Assembly (NCBI GenBank): GCA_002328075.1
Contig: DCVT01000015.1
Span: 84,858-148,857 of the forward strand
Length of the DNA stretch: 64,000 nucleotides
DNA from: Anaerolineales bacterium UBA2181
GTDB lineage: Bacteria; Chloroflexota; Anaerolineae; Promineifilales; UBA4811
Reading direction: 5' to 3'
Made by a program: the position numbers and the translations under genes. Under the pieces are notes generated by a model that saw only the letters and a list, made by a program, of their open reading frames with translations, did not search any database and was not told where the DNA came from. Positions within the stretch are counted from its first letter, which is position 1. Every line of letters begins with the position of its first letter. Of this stretch, positions 1-9,028 are shown one piece after another.

Positions 1-28
1 ACCAGCTGCTCAAGGCCAGATTCGGGTC

Positions 29-3000
29 ATGATGGATCACCCAGATCGCGTGATCGAACCGGCAGCGCAACCGCAGCCTGTAGGAGCTGTCATGGTTGTG
101 GGTGCGGGTATTGGTGGCATCCAGGCCTCGCTGGACCTGGCAGAAACCGGCTACAAGGTCTATCTGGTGGAGAGCCGGTCTGCCATCGGCGGGCGAATGG
201 CGCAGTTGGATAAGACGTTTCCCACCAACGATTGTGCGATGTGCATTGTCAGCCCCAAGTTGGTGGATGCCGGTCGTCACCTCAACATTGAGTTGATGAC
301 CGATACGGACGTGATGGATGTGTCCGGACCCCCGGGCGATATGTCCGTACGGTTGGTCCGAAAACCCCGGTATGTGGACCTGACCAAGTGCGTCGGCTGC
401 GGCGATTGTGCGGACGTGTGTCCGGTGGTCTTGCCCGACAAGTTCAACGAGGGCCTTGCCCTGCGTCGCGCTGCATTCAGGCTCTATCCGCAGGCCGTGC
501 CCAACGCCTATGCCGTTGAGAAGCTGGGCATTGCCCCCTGCCGTGATGCCTGCCCCACCGGTCAACGCGCGCAGGGCTATATCGCGCTGATCCGCGAGGG
601 CCGCTTTCATGATGCGTTGCGCGTGATCAAAGAGGACAACCCGTTCCCCGGGATCTGCGGGCGAATCTGCAACCACCGATGTGAGACCGCCTGCAACCGC
701 GGTAAACTGGACGAGCCCGTCAATATCCGGGCGCTCAAGCGGTTCGTGACCGACAAGGTGTATGCCGAACCGCGCGCTCCCGTGGCGCCGGCTGAGGTCA
801 AATACGCGGAGCGGGTGGCGATCATCGGCGCCGGACCATGTGGACTCACCGCGGCACAGGACCTGGCCAAGACCGGATACCTAGTCACGGTCGTGGAGGC
901 CCTGCCGGTAGCCGGCGGCATGCTGCGGGTCGGGGTGCCCGAGTATCGCCTGCCGACCGCCATTATCGAACGTGAGGTTCAGGATGTACTGGATCTGGGG
1001 GTCAAGCTGCGCCTGAACACCACGGTGGAGAACCTGGACGATCTCTTTGCCGAGGGGTTCCAGGCAGTCCTCATTGCCGTGGGTGCCCACGAGGGTATTC
1101 GCCTCGCTGTGCCTGGGGCTAACCTCGATGGCGTTCTGATCAACACCAGTTTCCTGCGCGACGTCCGGTTGGGTAATCCGCCGAAATTGGGAAAACGAAC
1201 GGCGGTCATTGGTGCAGGCGATGTCGCCATGGACGTAGCCCGCACAGCCCTCCGGCTGGGCGCGCAGGTGGATCTCTACTATCGCCGCCTGCGCGAGGAA
1301 GCCACTGCCGACGACGAAGAGATGACGCACGCCGAGGAAGAAGGCGCTGCATTCCACTGGCAGACCACGCCGATTGAGGTCATGGGTGAGGCGGGCCGCG
1401 TGGTCGGGCTCAAGATGGTGCGCACCGAACAGGGCTTACCCGACGAGACCGGCCGGCGGCGACCGGTGCTGGTCCCGGGATCCGAGCGCGTCGTACCCTG
1501 CGAGAATGTCATCTTTTCGGTCGGGCAGCGGGCCGGCCTGGCATTCATCCCCGAGAGCGTCGGCGTGGGGGTCACTAACCAGGCCACTGTGGCTGTCAAT
1601 CCCCATACGCTGGCGGCCAGCCGACCCGGTGTCTTTGCTGCCGGTGACGTCACCACCGGCACCGCCTTTGTCATTGAGGCAGTGCAGGCGGGTCATCAGG
1701 CGGCCGAATCCATACATCGTTACATCCGTGGCAAGGAATTAGAGTCGCCACCCAAGCCCAAACTGCCGGTGGTGGAACTGGTCCGGGCAGACATCGACGA
1801 ACGCGTGGCGCGTGGCGAGGTCAAACCCCAGCCGCGAGTGCCGATGGACCGGCTGCCGCCCACTGATCGCCGCGGGTCGTTTGACGAGGTGGTGGCAGGT
1901 TACACGGATGAGAAGGCACAGGCCGAAGCCGCGCGGTGTCTGGCCTGTGGGGTCTGTTCTGAATGCCTGAGTTGCCAGTACACCTGCCAGGCAGACGCCA
2001 TCGTGCACGATGCGACGGCACGCACCGAGTCCGTCCAGGTTGGCGCGATGATTTTGGCACCCGGATTCGAGCCATTTGCGGCTAACCGGTTGCAGGAGTA
2101 TGGGTTTGGTCGCTACCACAACGTCGTGACATCGCTCCAGTTTGAGCGGTTGCTCAGCGCTTCCGGGCCCACCTTCGGTCACGTCAATCGGCCAGGCGAC
2201 GGCCAGCCGGCCAAGAGGATTGCCTTTCTGCAGTGCATCGGATCTCGCGATGCGGACCACGATTACTGTTCCTCGGTTTGCTGCATGTATGCAACCAAAG
2301 AGGCGATCATGGCTATCGAACATGATCGCGAGACCGAGGCGCACATCTTTATGATGGATATGCGCTCCTTTAGCAAGGGGTATGACGAGTACTATCGCCG
2401 GGCCCGGGACAAATGCGGGGTGCGCTATACACGGTGCCGCGTATCAGCCGTACGCGAGAACCGCGCGAATGGCAACCTTATCATCCGGTACGTTTCAGAG
2501 GACGCACCCGAGCCGGAGCGGCTCTCTTTGGTCAGCGAAAAGGAGTTCGACCTGGTGGTGCTCTCGGTGGGCATGGAGGTCGCCGCGAGCGCCCGAGAAC
2601 TGACCCGCCGGCTTGGAGTTGACCTGGACCGATCCGGGTTCTGTCGAACAGAGATGTTGGAGCCGTTGCAGACCTCGCATCCGGGCGTGTTTGTTGTCGG
2701 TCCATTCCGCGAACCCAAGGATATTCCAGAGACGGTGGTCGAAGCCAGCGGAGCTGCAGGCGCGGTTGCCGGTTTGCTACAGGGTGGTCGTTGGACTCTC
2801 ACCCGGGAAAAGGAATACCCACCGGCGCGCCGGGTGGATGATGAAGAGCCGCGAGTCGGGGTTTTTGTCTGCCACTGCGGATCTAACATAGGCGGCTATC
2901 TGGATGTTCCAGCGGTCACCGAGTACGCAGCTACCCTCCCTTCGGTGGCGCATGCAGAGAACAACCTGTATACGTGTTCGCAAGATTCGATTGCTCGTAT

Positions 3001-4594
3001 CAGCCAACGGGTGCAGGAATTGGGGCTCAACCGGGTGGTCGTGGCAGCCTGCACGCCGTTGACGCACGAGCCCCTGTTCCAGGACAGCCTGCGATCGGCC
3101 GGGTTGAATCCCTATCTGTTTGACATGGCCAACATCCGCAACCAGTGCTCCTGGGTACACGGCGATGACTGGGATGCGGGTACGGGCAAGGCCAAGGACC
3201 TGGTGCGGATGGCGGTCGCCCGGGCGTCGCTGTTGGAGCCCCTCAGCAAGACGGTCGTGCCAGTGCAGAAACGGGCGCTGGTGATCGGCGGCGGCCCGGC
3301 CGGGATGCACGCCTCCCTGGCGTTGGCCAAGCAGGGGATTGCTGTGACCCTGGTAGAGCGCGAGGCTGAGCTGGGTGGCAACCTCCGCCGACTGCGGTAT
3401 CTGGCGGACGTGCAGCACAGCGAGCAGCCAGTTGCGTTGATCGACGCCCGCGCGTATCTGAACGACCTGGTCCGCGAGGTGACGACGGACCCGCTCATCG
3501 AAGTACGTGTGCACACCCAACTGGTGAGCAGCGGCGGTTTCAAGGGCAACTTCCGATCCGTGCTGCGGTCACCAGACAGCCAGACTGAGATTGAGCACGG
3601 TGCCACGATCATCGCCACGGGTGGGCAAGAACACCGAGGGCCAGAGTATCGACACGGGGCCGATCCCAGGATCATGACCCTGTTCGATTTCGAGGCGCGT
3701 CTGGCGGATTGGGAGGATGGCCCTCTGCCGGAAAGGCCAGAGTTGCCGGGGTCGGTGGTGGTCATTCTCTGTGCAGGCAGCCCGGCTGATCGGTACTGCA
3801 GTCGTGTCTGTTGTGCTGCCGCCCTCAAGAATATTCTGGCACTGAAGCAACTGAACCCGGACGTGCAGGTAACCGTGTTCTATCGGGACATACGCACGTT
3901 TGGCTTCAAGGAGCGGCTGTACACCGAGGCGCGCCGTCAACGGGTGCTGTTTGTGCGCTATGACGATGATCGTCGGCCGGTAGTGGACCTGCCAGCGGAC
4001 GGTAAGGATCTCACCGTGACCGGTCGGGAGCCTGTACTGAAGCAGGATCTGGTTCTCTACCCCGATCTGGTGGTACTGGCTATGCCGATGGTGCCAGCAG
4101 GCGAGGCCGGCGAAATGGCACGCACCCTCAAAGCGGGGCAGGACCTGGACGGCTGGATTATGGAGGCGCACGTCAAGCTCAGGCCGGTGGATCTGGCTAC
4201 CGAAGGCCTGTATGTAGCCGGCTGCGCACATTATCCCAAGTTCGTGGAAGAGGTCATCGCCCAGGCACAAGCCGCGGCTGGTCGCGCCATGACAGTGCTC
4301 AGCCGAGATTGGCTCGAGGTCGGGGGTGTTGTCGCCAAGGTTGACTCTGCGCTTTGCGTGGGTTGCCTGACCTGTGTTCGGATCTGTCCTTTCAACGTCC
4401 CCACTATCGATCCGCACCTTGCGGGGGTCGGCGGCATCGCGGGAGCGGCGGTCATCGAGCCGGCCCTCTGCCAGGGTTGTGGAATCTGTGTGGGAGAGTG
4501 TCCTGCCAAGGCAATCCGGCTGCAGCACTATCAGGACGAACAGCTCAGGGCCAAGATAGCAACTTTCTGGCCAGCAGAGCCAGTGCCAGCCTGA
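29..4594 (+). CDS. hdrA: HdrA-GltD-HdrA fusion, FAD/Fe-S electron-transfer subunit
   Basis: The 1521-residue flavoprotein is built from two HdrA-like halves with a GltD/NfnL-type NAD(P)H oxidoreductase inserted in the first. An FAD Rossmann motif (GAGIGGIQ, about residue 26) and a ferredoxin motif CVGCGDC (about 121) come first. The GltD-type part follows: CRDACPTG about 171, a second dinucleotide fold about 265, and GAGDVAMD about 396. HdrA sequence resumes with Cys-rich motifs (CLACGVC about 638). A second HdrA begins with CHCGSNIGG (about 949) and has another FAD motif near 1086. Two C-terminal [4Fe-4S] motifs (CVGCLTC, CQGCGIC) end the protein. HdrA is known to carry bifurcating FAD and pass electrons to HdrBC and ferredoxin. 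The inserted unit suggests NAD(P)H as donor or acceptor (inference). MvhD starts 11 bases downstream. No stop lies in frame between base 2 and this start and no clear ribosome site is seen, so the true start could be upstream of the window. Confidence 0.9.
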   Translation: MMDHPDRVIEPAAQPQPVGAVMVVGAGIGGIQASLDLAETGYKVYLVESRSAIGGRMAQLDKTFPTNDCAMCIVSPKLVDAGRHLNIELMTDTDVMDVSGPPGDMSVRLVRKPRYVDLTKCVGCGDCADVCPVVLPDKFNEGLALRRAAFRLYPQAVPNAYAVEKLGIAPCRDACPTGQRAQGYIALIREGRFHDALRVIKEDNPFPGICGRICNHRCETACNRGKLDEPVNIRALKRFVTDKVYAEPRAPVAPAEVKYAERVAIIGAGPCGLTAAQDLAKTGYLVTVVEALPVAGGMLRVGVPEYRLPTAIIEREVQDVLDLGVKLRLNTTVENLDDLFAEGFQAVLIAVGAHEGIRLAVPGANLDGVLINTSFLRDVRLGNPPKLGKRTAVIGAGDVAMDVARTALRLGAQVDLYYRRLREEATADDEEMTHAEEEGAAFHWQTTPIEVMGEAGRVVGLKMVRTEQGLPDETGRRRPVLVPGSERVVPCENVIFSVGQRAGLAFIPESVGVGVTNQATVAVNPHTLAASRPGVFAAGDVTTGTAFVIEAVQAGHQAAESIHRYIRGKELESPPKPKLPVVELVRADIDERVARGEVKPQPRVPMDRLPPTDRRGSFDEVVAGYTDEKAQAEAARCLACGVCSECLSCQYTCQADAIVHDATARTESVQVGAMILAPGFEPFAANRLQEYGFGRYHNVVTSLQFERLLSASGPTFGHVNRPGDGQPAKRIAFLQCIGSRDADHDYCSSVCCMYATKEAIMAIEHDRETEAHIFMMDMRSFSKGYDEYYRRARDKCGVRYTRCRVSAVRENRANGNLIIRYVSEDAPEPERLSLVSEKEFDLVVLSVGMEVAASARELTRRLGVDLDRSGFCRTEMLEPLQTSHPGVFVVGPFREPKDIPETVVEASGAAGAVAGLLQGGRWTLTREKEYPPARRVDDEEPRVGVFVCHCGSNIGGYLDVPAVTEYAATLPSVAHAENNLYTCSQDSIARISQRVQELGLNRVVVAACTPLTHEPLFQDSLRSAGLNPYLFDMANIRNQCSWVHGDDWDAGTGKAKDLVRMAVARASLLEPLSKTVVPVQKRALVIGGGPAGMHASLALAKQGIAVTLVEREAELGGNLRRLRYLADVQHSEQPVALIDARAYLNDLVREVTTDPLIEVRVHTQLVSSGGFKGNFRSVLRSPDSQTEIEHGATIIATGGQEHRGPEYRHGADPRIMTLFDFEARLADWEDGPLPERPELPGSVVVILCAGSPADRYCSRVCCAAALKNILALKQLNPDVQVTVFYRDIRTFGFKERLYTEARRQRVLFVRYDDDRRPVVDLPADGKDLTVTGREPVLKQDLVLYPDLVVLAMPMVPAGEAGEMARTLKAGQDLDGWIMEAHVKLRPVDLATEGLYVAGCAHYPKFVEEVIAQAQAAAGRAMTVLSRDWLEVGGVVAKVDSALCVGCLTCVRICPFNVPTIDPHLAGVGGIAGAAVIEPALCQGCGICVGECPAKAIRLQHYQDEQLRAKIATFWPAEPVPA

Positions 4595-4605
4595 CAGAGG
4601 AGCCA

Positions 4606-5100
4606 ATGATCAAGGACGTGTGTAACGAACCCGGGATTTTAGCCTTTTGTTGTCGGCATTGTGCCTACGTGGCGGCTGACCTGGCTGGTTCAATGAGACT
4701 GAGATATCCGGCCAGCCTGCGGGTGGTCGAGATTCCCTGCTCGGGCAAGTTTGAGGTGATTCAGGCGCTCTATGCCTTCGAGCGGGGAGTAGATGGCGTC
4801 ATGGTGGCGGGTTGACTGGAAGGCGACTGTCATTACCGGGACGGTAATGTAAAAGCCAAGCGACGAGTGGAGTATGCGAACAGGCTGCTGGAGCAGATCG
4901 GTCTTTCTGGCGGTCGGATACGGATGGTTAACGTCTCTTCTGCCATGGGAGCTCGGTTTGCGGAGCAAGCCACTCAGATGACTGAGCATCTGCGACAGCT
5001 TGGGCCAAGTCCGCTTCGGCGTCTGAGCAGCTCCGCGTCAGTTCAGGACGCGCATGCCGACCGGCCGCAGGCTCCGGACGCCAGCGATATTGTTATGTGA
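4606..5100 (+). CDS. mvhD: MvhD/FrhD-type hydrogenase iron-sulfur subunit, predicted selenoprotein (TGA at 4813-4815)
   Basis: Reading through one in-frame TGA gives a 164-residue MvhD-family protein. Before the TGA are the family cysteines CCRHC (15-19) and PCSG (44-47), then DGVMVAG. After it comes LEGDCHYRDGNVKAKRRVEY, which continues the family block normally written GGC-x-GDCHY. The TGA, codon 70, therefore falls exactly on a conserved Cys and is best read as selenocysteine. A 7-bp hairpin with a GGGAC loop lies 15 bases after the TGA, where bacterial SECIS elements sit. MvhD links HdrA to its electron donor or acceptor. In Methanococcales the homologue VhuD is known to contain selenocysteine. 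The gene has an AGAGGAG ribosome site and lies between hdrA and the rest of the Met/Hdr set. The last 25 or so residues are Ser/Pro/Asp-rich and not family-like. An automatic call would split this into a 70-residue fragment and a separate downstream ORF. Confidence 0.88.
4831..4849 (+). promoter_or_regulatory. Candidate bacterial SECIS hairpin
   Basis: The arms CATTACC and GGTAATG are perfectly complementary around a GGGAC loop. The loop begins 22 bases after the TGA and has G in its first two positions, which fits the known spacing and loop rule for bacterial SECIS elements. The hairpin lies inside the mvhD coding sequence, as bacterial SECIS elements do. Confidence 0.75.
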
Positions 5101-5113
5101 AGGAGAGCAAAGA

Positions 5114-5680
5114 ATGACGAGTGAGCGCATAAAGACGTTCCGCAAGCTGGTGACGCTCAAGGACGGCGCGCGGGTGCTCTTTCGGGTTTTGGGTCCGTCA
5201 GATGCTGATGCATTGGTGGCGTTTTTTCAACAGGTGTTACCAGACGATCTGGCGTACATACGGAGCAACGTACGCGATGCCACGCTGGTTGCTGGCTGGG
5301 CGCAGAATCCGAATTACGACCGTGTTCTGCCCATTGTGGCCTTGGTGCAGGACCGCATTGTCGGCGAGGCAACGCTGCACTTTATGACCGGGCCGCACGC
5401 GCATGTGGCCGAGGTCCGCATCTTTCTGGCAGCGGATTTTCGGCGCCGTGGCCTGGGTGTGCAGATGCTAGAGACCCTGTTTGAGCTGGCTCGCTGGCGC
5501 GATATGCACCTGCTGGAGGCGCAGATCGTGGCGGACCAGACCAAGGTGATCAAGGCTTTCAAGCGATTGGGTTTCGAACAGCAAGGCACTTTGGAGGATT
5601 ACTATATGACGCCGGGACGCGGAACGCGGGATGTTGTGGTCTTGATCAAACGCTTGCTGGCGCCTCAAGACGAGTTCTAG
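5114..5680 (+). CDS. GNAT-family N-acetyltransferase
   Basis: This 188-residue protein has the GNAT core. The acetyl-CoA-binding segment is RRRGLGVQML (about residues 115-124), after a strand with AEVRIFL, and the C-terminal part has the typical KAFKRLGF sequence. Substrate is unknown; small molecules, or protein or peptide N-termini, are typical for the family. The start was chosen because AAGGAG precedes it by 8 bases; an ATG 60 bases upstream would overlap mvhD. It is inserted between mvhD and metV on the same strand, 13 bases after mvhD, so it is probably co-transcribed with the redox operon. Whether it modifies a component of that complex is not shown by the sequence. Confidence 0.85.
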   Translation: MTSERIKTFRKLVTLKDGARVLFRVLGPSDADALVAFFQQVLPDDLAYIRSNVRDATLVAGWAQNPNYDRVLPIVALVQDRIVGEATLHFMTGPHAHVAEVRIFLAADFRRRGLGVQMLETLFELARWRDMHLLEAQIVADQTKVIKAFKRLGFEQQGTLEDYYMTPGRGTRDVVVLIKRLLAPQDEF

Positions 5681-5735
5681 AGGAGCATGCTGCCTCGATT
5701 TGGCACTCTGCCTTTTTCAAGAGAGAGGTTTCAAT

Positions 5736-6485
5736 ATGATCGTAGGGGAACAAAAACCGCTGGAAGAGATAAAGGGGTTTCTGGATGGCAGTCAAAAAGT
5801 GCTGGTCGTTGGTTGCGGCACCTGTGTGACTGTCTGTTTTGCCGGAGGCGAAAAGGAGGCACAGATCTTGGCGGCCTCGCTCCGGATGAGCACTGCCCTC
5901 ACTGGTGCACCCAAGGAGGTCACCGATGTCACCGTGCAGCGCCAGTGCGAATGGGAATACCTGGACCTGATAAAAAACGAGGTTCAGGAGGCAGACATCA
6001 TCGTGTCCATCGCTTGCGGAATCGGCGTGCAGGCAATGGCCAAGCACTTTCCGGACAAATGGGTGGTGCCAGGGCTGAACACGACGTTTCTGGGGCTGCC
6101 CGAGGAACAGGGTATTTGGACCGAGCAATGCCAGGCATGCGGAAACTGCATTCTGGCCCTCACTGGCGGGATCTGTCCCATAGCTCGATGCTCGAAGCAG
6201 CTGCTCAATGGACCCTGCGGCGGTTCGGAGAAGGGGCTTTGCGAGGTCAAGCGAATAAAGCGGGAGCACGGGCTGCCCGTCATGCAGACAGATGCTCGCG
6301 GCCGAAAAACCCCCGTGATCGAGGATGTGGACTGTGCCTGGCACCTGATCCACGAGCGCCTAAAGGCGTTGGGCAAGCTGGATATGCTCACGCAAATACA
6401 ACCACCCAAAGATTGGTCTACGGCAAGGGATGGCGGTCCTCGGCGGATTGTCCGTGAGGACCTCATGTTGTTGGATGAGGGATAA
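5736..6485 (+). CDS. metV: MetV, zinc/iron-sulfur partner of methylene-tetrahydrofolate reductase
   Basis: The 249-residue protein matches the methylene-tetrahydrofolate reductase C-terminal family (MetV). Visible motifs are CGTCVTVCFAGG near the N-terminus and a Cys-rich block with CQACGNC and GPCGG around residues 130-170. In acetogens such as Moorella, MetV forms a complex with MetF and binds metal or Fe-S centres that pass electrons to the MetF flavin. Here metF follows with a 1-base gap, as expected for a complex. The chosen start has GAGAGG upstream; an in-frame start 36 bases earlier is possible but lacks a clear site. Together with HdrA, MvhD and HdrCB in the same run it makes a full MetVF-Hdr-MvhD gene set. 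Confidence 0.88.
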   Translation: MIVGEQKPLEEIKGFLDGSQKVLVVGCGTCVTVCFAGGEKEAQILAASLRMSTALTGAPKEVTDVTVQRQCEWEYLDLIKNEVQEADIIVSIACGIGVQAMAKHFPDKWVVPGLNTTFLGLPEEQGIWTEQCQACGNCILALTGGICPIARCSKQLLNGPCGGSEKGLCEVKRIKREHGLPVMQTDARGRKTPVIEDVDCAWHLIHERLKALGKLDMLTQIQPPKDWSTARDGGPRRIVREDLMLLDEG

Positions 6486-6486
6486 C

Positions 6487-7473
6487 ATGTCGGCACAGGA
6501 TTCAAATGGCTACAAATCTGGCGGGAATCTGGAAAAGGTACTGCGGGGAGGTTACTTTGCGGTAACCGGGGAGCTGGGTCCGCCGCAGAACGCCGACGGC
6601 GACCACATTCGGAAGAAGGCATCCCACCTGCGCGGAGTGGTGGATGCGGTCAACATCACGGACAACCAGACTGCGGTCGTGCGCATGTCCTCTCTGGGAG
6701 CGGCATTCGTGGCGATCCAGGAGGGCCTAGAACCGGTCATGCAGATGACCTGTCGTGACCGGAACCGGCTGGCTATGCAGGCCGATTTCCTGAGTGCGTA
6801 CGCATCTGGTGTGCGCAACATGCTGGCGTTGACGGGTGACCATCAATCGTTTGGAAACCACCCTACGGCCAAGAACGTTCATGACATTGACTCGCTCCAA
6901 CTGATTCGCATGCTGCGGGATCTCCGGGATGAGAAAAAGTTCGAGTGTGGTGAGGCGATCAAAGGACAAGAACCCCGGTTTTTCATCGGCGCGGCTGCCG
7001 CTCCAGAAGCGGGTCCGACCGAATACCGACCATACCGCCTGGCAAAGAAGGTGGAGGCTGGGGCGGACTTTGTGCAGACCCAACTGGTGTACAATGTGGA
7101 GGCATTTAAAAAGTTCATGGAGGTGGTCCGGCAACTCGGGCTGCACGAGAAGCTATTCATCTTGGTCGGTGTCGGGCCACTCAAGGGCCCGGCCATGGCA
7201 CGGTACATGCGCGATTTCGTGCCGGGAATCACCATGCCGGACCACATCATTGAGCGGATGGAGAACGCAGCGGCGAATATTCCCAAGGAAGAAAAGAACG
7301 CCCGTAACCAGGCCTGGCGAGACGAGGGGATCAAGGTCTGCATCGAGATCATCCAGCAGGTGCGTGATATTGAGGGCGTGGCCGGCGTGCACGTGATGGC
7401 CATCGAGTGGGAAGAGGCGGTAAGGCCGATTGTGGATGGAGCTGGCCTGTTGCCCCGGCCGGCGGTGGACTAG
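6487..7473 (+). CDS. metF: Methylene-tetrahydrofolate reductase
   Basis: This 328-residue TIM-barrel protein carries family features: an N-terminal FAVTGELGPP-like segment with the acidic catalytic residue, NITDNQ, MLALTGDH (FAD/folate pocket), and ADFVQTQLVYN. It reduces methylene- to methyl-tetrahydrofolate in the methyl branch of the Wood-Ljungdahl pathway or supplies methyl groups for methionine. The preceding metV and the Hdr-type genes favour the non-NADH, complex-bound acetogen type. The start has GATGAGG upstream and lies one base after metV. A longer in-frame start inside metV was rejected because it overlaps the MetV coding sequence. Confidence 0.92.
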   Translation: MSAQDSNGYKSGGNLEKVLRGGYFAVTGELGPPQNADGDHIRKKASHLRGVVDAVNITDNQTAVVRMSSLGAAFVAIQEGLEPVMQMTCRDRNRLAMQADFLSAYASGVRNMLALTGDHQSFGNHPTAKNVHDIDSLQLIRMLRDLRDEKKFECGEAIKGQEPRFFIGAAAAPEAGPTEYRPYRLAKKVEAGADFVQTQLVYNVEAFKKFMEVVRQLGLHEKLFILVGVGPLKGPAMARYMRDFVPGITMPDHIIERMENAAANIPKEEKNARNQAWRDEGIKVCIEIIQQVRDIEGVAGVHVMAIEWEEAVRPIVDGAGLLPRPAVD

Positions 7474-7544
7474 ATGACGAGCATCCAGTGGATGAGGGCT
7501 TGCCCCTCAAGCGCTGCACTCGTCGCTACCAGTGAGGCGACGCA

Positions 7545-8960
7545 ATGACTGTTGAGATCAAAGCAGATCTGGCCCGGATCATCGAAAAGAAAACCGGGCA
7601 GAACGCGTTTCTTTGTTACCAGTGCATCCGCTGTACCAGCGGTTGTCCGCTGACCGATTTTTTTGACTATACTCCGAACGAGATCATGCGCCTGGTGCAG
7701 ATCGGGGACGAGGAAACGGTCCTCAACGCCAAGACACCCTGGCTTTGTGCTGCCTGCCTGACCTGTTCGACCCGTTGCCCTCAGGGGCTAGACATTGCGC
7801 GCATCATGGAGGCTCTGACTCAGGTGGCACTGGAGCGGGGCATCAAACCCAAGGTGCCCGAGGTGGCGCTCTTTAACAAGGTGTTCCTCGCCGATGCCAA
7901 CATCTTTGGCCGGGTCTACGAGCTGGGCCTCATGGGTTCCATGAATGTCCTCAACACAGTGAGGACGATGGAGCCCAAACGGATGCTCGCCGACATGGAC
8001 CTGGGTCTGGAGATGTTCAAACGAGCCAAGATCCCGGTGATTCCGGGCTTTGTGCGAACCCGTCTGGACAAGGTGGAGGTTCGGCACCCAACGGAAAGGC
8101 AGGTGGGCTACTTTCCCGGCTGTTCGTTGCATGCCATGGCCAGGGAGTTTGACCTTTCCTTTAAAGCGGTTGCCGAGGTGCTGGACGTGGAACCGGTCGA
8201 ACCGGAGGGATGGACCTGTTGCGGCTCCAGCCCGGCTCACCACGTTGACCATTACTTGGGCGTCAGATCGCCCATGCTGAACCTCGCGCTGATTGAAAAG
8301 AGCGGGTTTCATGAGGTTGTTGCGCCCTGTGCGGCCTGTTTCAATCGCTTTCGCACCGCGCTCCATGAGATACGAGAGGATGATGCGCTGCGGTCGCGCG
8401 TCGATAATGATCTCGGCTACCGTTACCAGGACAAGGTTGACGTCCGCTCGATCTCGGAATGGTTGGCGAACGAGATCGGCGTCGAGGCCGTCAAGGCCAA
8501 GGTCACCAAACCGTTACAAGGGCTCAAGGTGGTTAGCTACTATGGCTGTCTGTTGACTCGGCCGCCGCACATCACCGGCCATCCCAACCACGAATACCCG
8601 ATGGACCTTGACCTGGTTTGCGGAGCGTTGGGCGCCGAGAGCTTGGACTGGGACGACAAAACCATCTGTTGCGGTGGCAGCCTGGCAGTCCCTGCCAAAG
8701 AAGTCATGCTCAAGCTTAGCCAAGACATCGTTGAGCAGGCACAGGCCGTGGGTGCAGATGCTATTGTGGTTGCCTGTCCCCTGTGCCAATCCAACCTGGA
8801 CGGCCGCCAGATTCAAATGACTACGCTGGAGCGCCGAACACCGATAATCTACGTCACCCAGTTGATGGCGCTGGCCTTTGGATTGGGCGAAAAGGGCACG
8901 GTGTTCAAACGAAATGTGGTTGATCCGCGGCCTCTGTTGCAGGAAAAGGGGTTACTTTAG
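7545..8960 (+). CDS. hdrCB: HdrC-HdrB fusion, heterodisulfide-reductase-type Fe-S subunit
   Basis: The 471-residue protein joins HdrC and HdrB. The N-terminal HdrC part has two [4Fe-4S] motifs, CYQCIRCTSGCP (24-35) and CAACLTCSTRCP (68-79). The HdrB part has two CCG domains: YFPGCS with WTCCGSSPAH (about 225), and YYGC with TICCGGS (about 375) followed by CPLCQSN (about 411). CCG domains hold the non-cubane [4Fe-4S] clusters that reduce disulfides in methanogens. In bacterial MetFV-Hdr complexes the true substrate of HdrB is not settled. It closes the Met/Hdr set, 71 bases after metF, and should accept electrons from the HdrA protein. The ATG start is preceded by GTGAGGCGA. Confidence 0.9.
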   Translation: MTVEIKADLARIIEKKTGQNAFLCYQCIRCTSGCPLTDFFDYTPNEIMRLVQIGDEETVLNAKTPWLCAACLTCSTRCPQGLDIARIMEALTQVALERGIKPKVPEVALFNKVFLADANIFGRVYELGLMGSMNVLNTVRTMEPKRMLADMDLGLEMFKRAKIPVIPGFVRTRLDKVEVRHPTERQVGYFPGCSLHAMAREFDLSFKAVAEVLDVEPVEPEGWTCCGSSPAHHVDHYLGVRSPMLNLALIEKSGFHEVVAPCAACFNRFRTALHEIREDDALRSRVDNDLGYRYQDKVDVRSISEWLANEIGVEAVKAKVTKPLQGLKVVSYYGCLLTRPPHITGHPNHEYPMDLDLVCGALGAESLDWDDKTICCGGSLAVPAKEVMLKLSQDIVEQAQAVGADAIVVACPLCQSNLDGRQIQMTTLERRTPIIYVTQLMALAFGLGEKGTVFKRNVVDPRPLLQEKGLL

Positions 8961-9028
8961 GGTGTGATGCCTGGGTGACCTGCTCACCGAAGGGCAGGTC
9001 TCCCTGTTTGCTCTGATCCCAGTTCTGG

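Noticed and set aside
3569..4606. Open frame of 345 codons on the - strand
   Set aside because: Antisense to the C-terminal part of the HdrA fusion, whose motifs are clear; the antisense translation is featureless.
4606..4815. mvhD as a truncated gene or pseudogene ended by TGA
   Set aside because: The family sequence goes on in frame past the TGA with conserved GDCHY, and a SECIS-like hairpin follows, so selenocysteine is the better reading.
8977..9000. Terminator between hdrCB and the phosphoesterase
   Set aside because: The stem is only 7 bp with a 10-base loop and no T-tract; read-through is likely.
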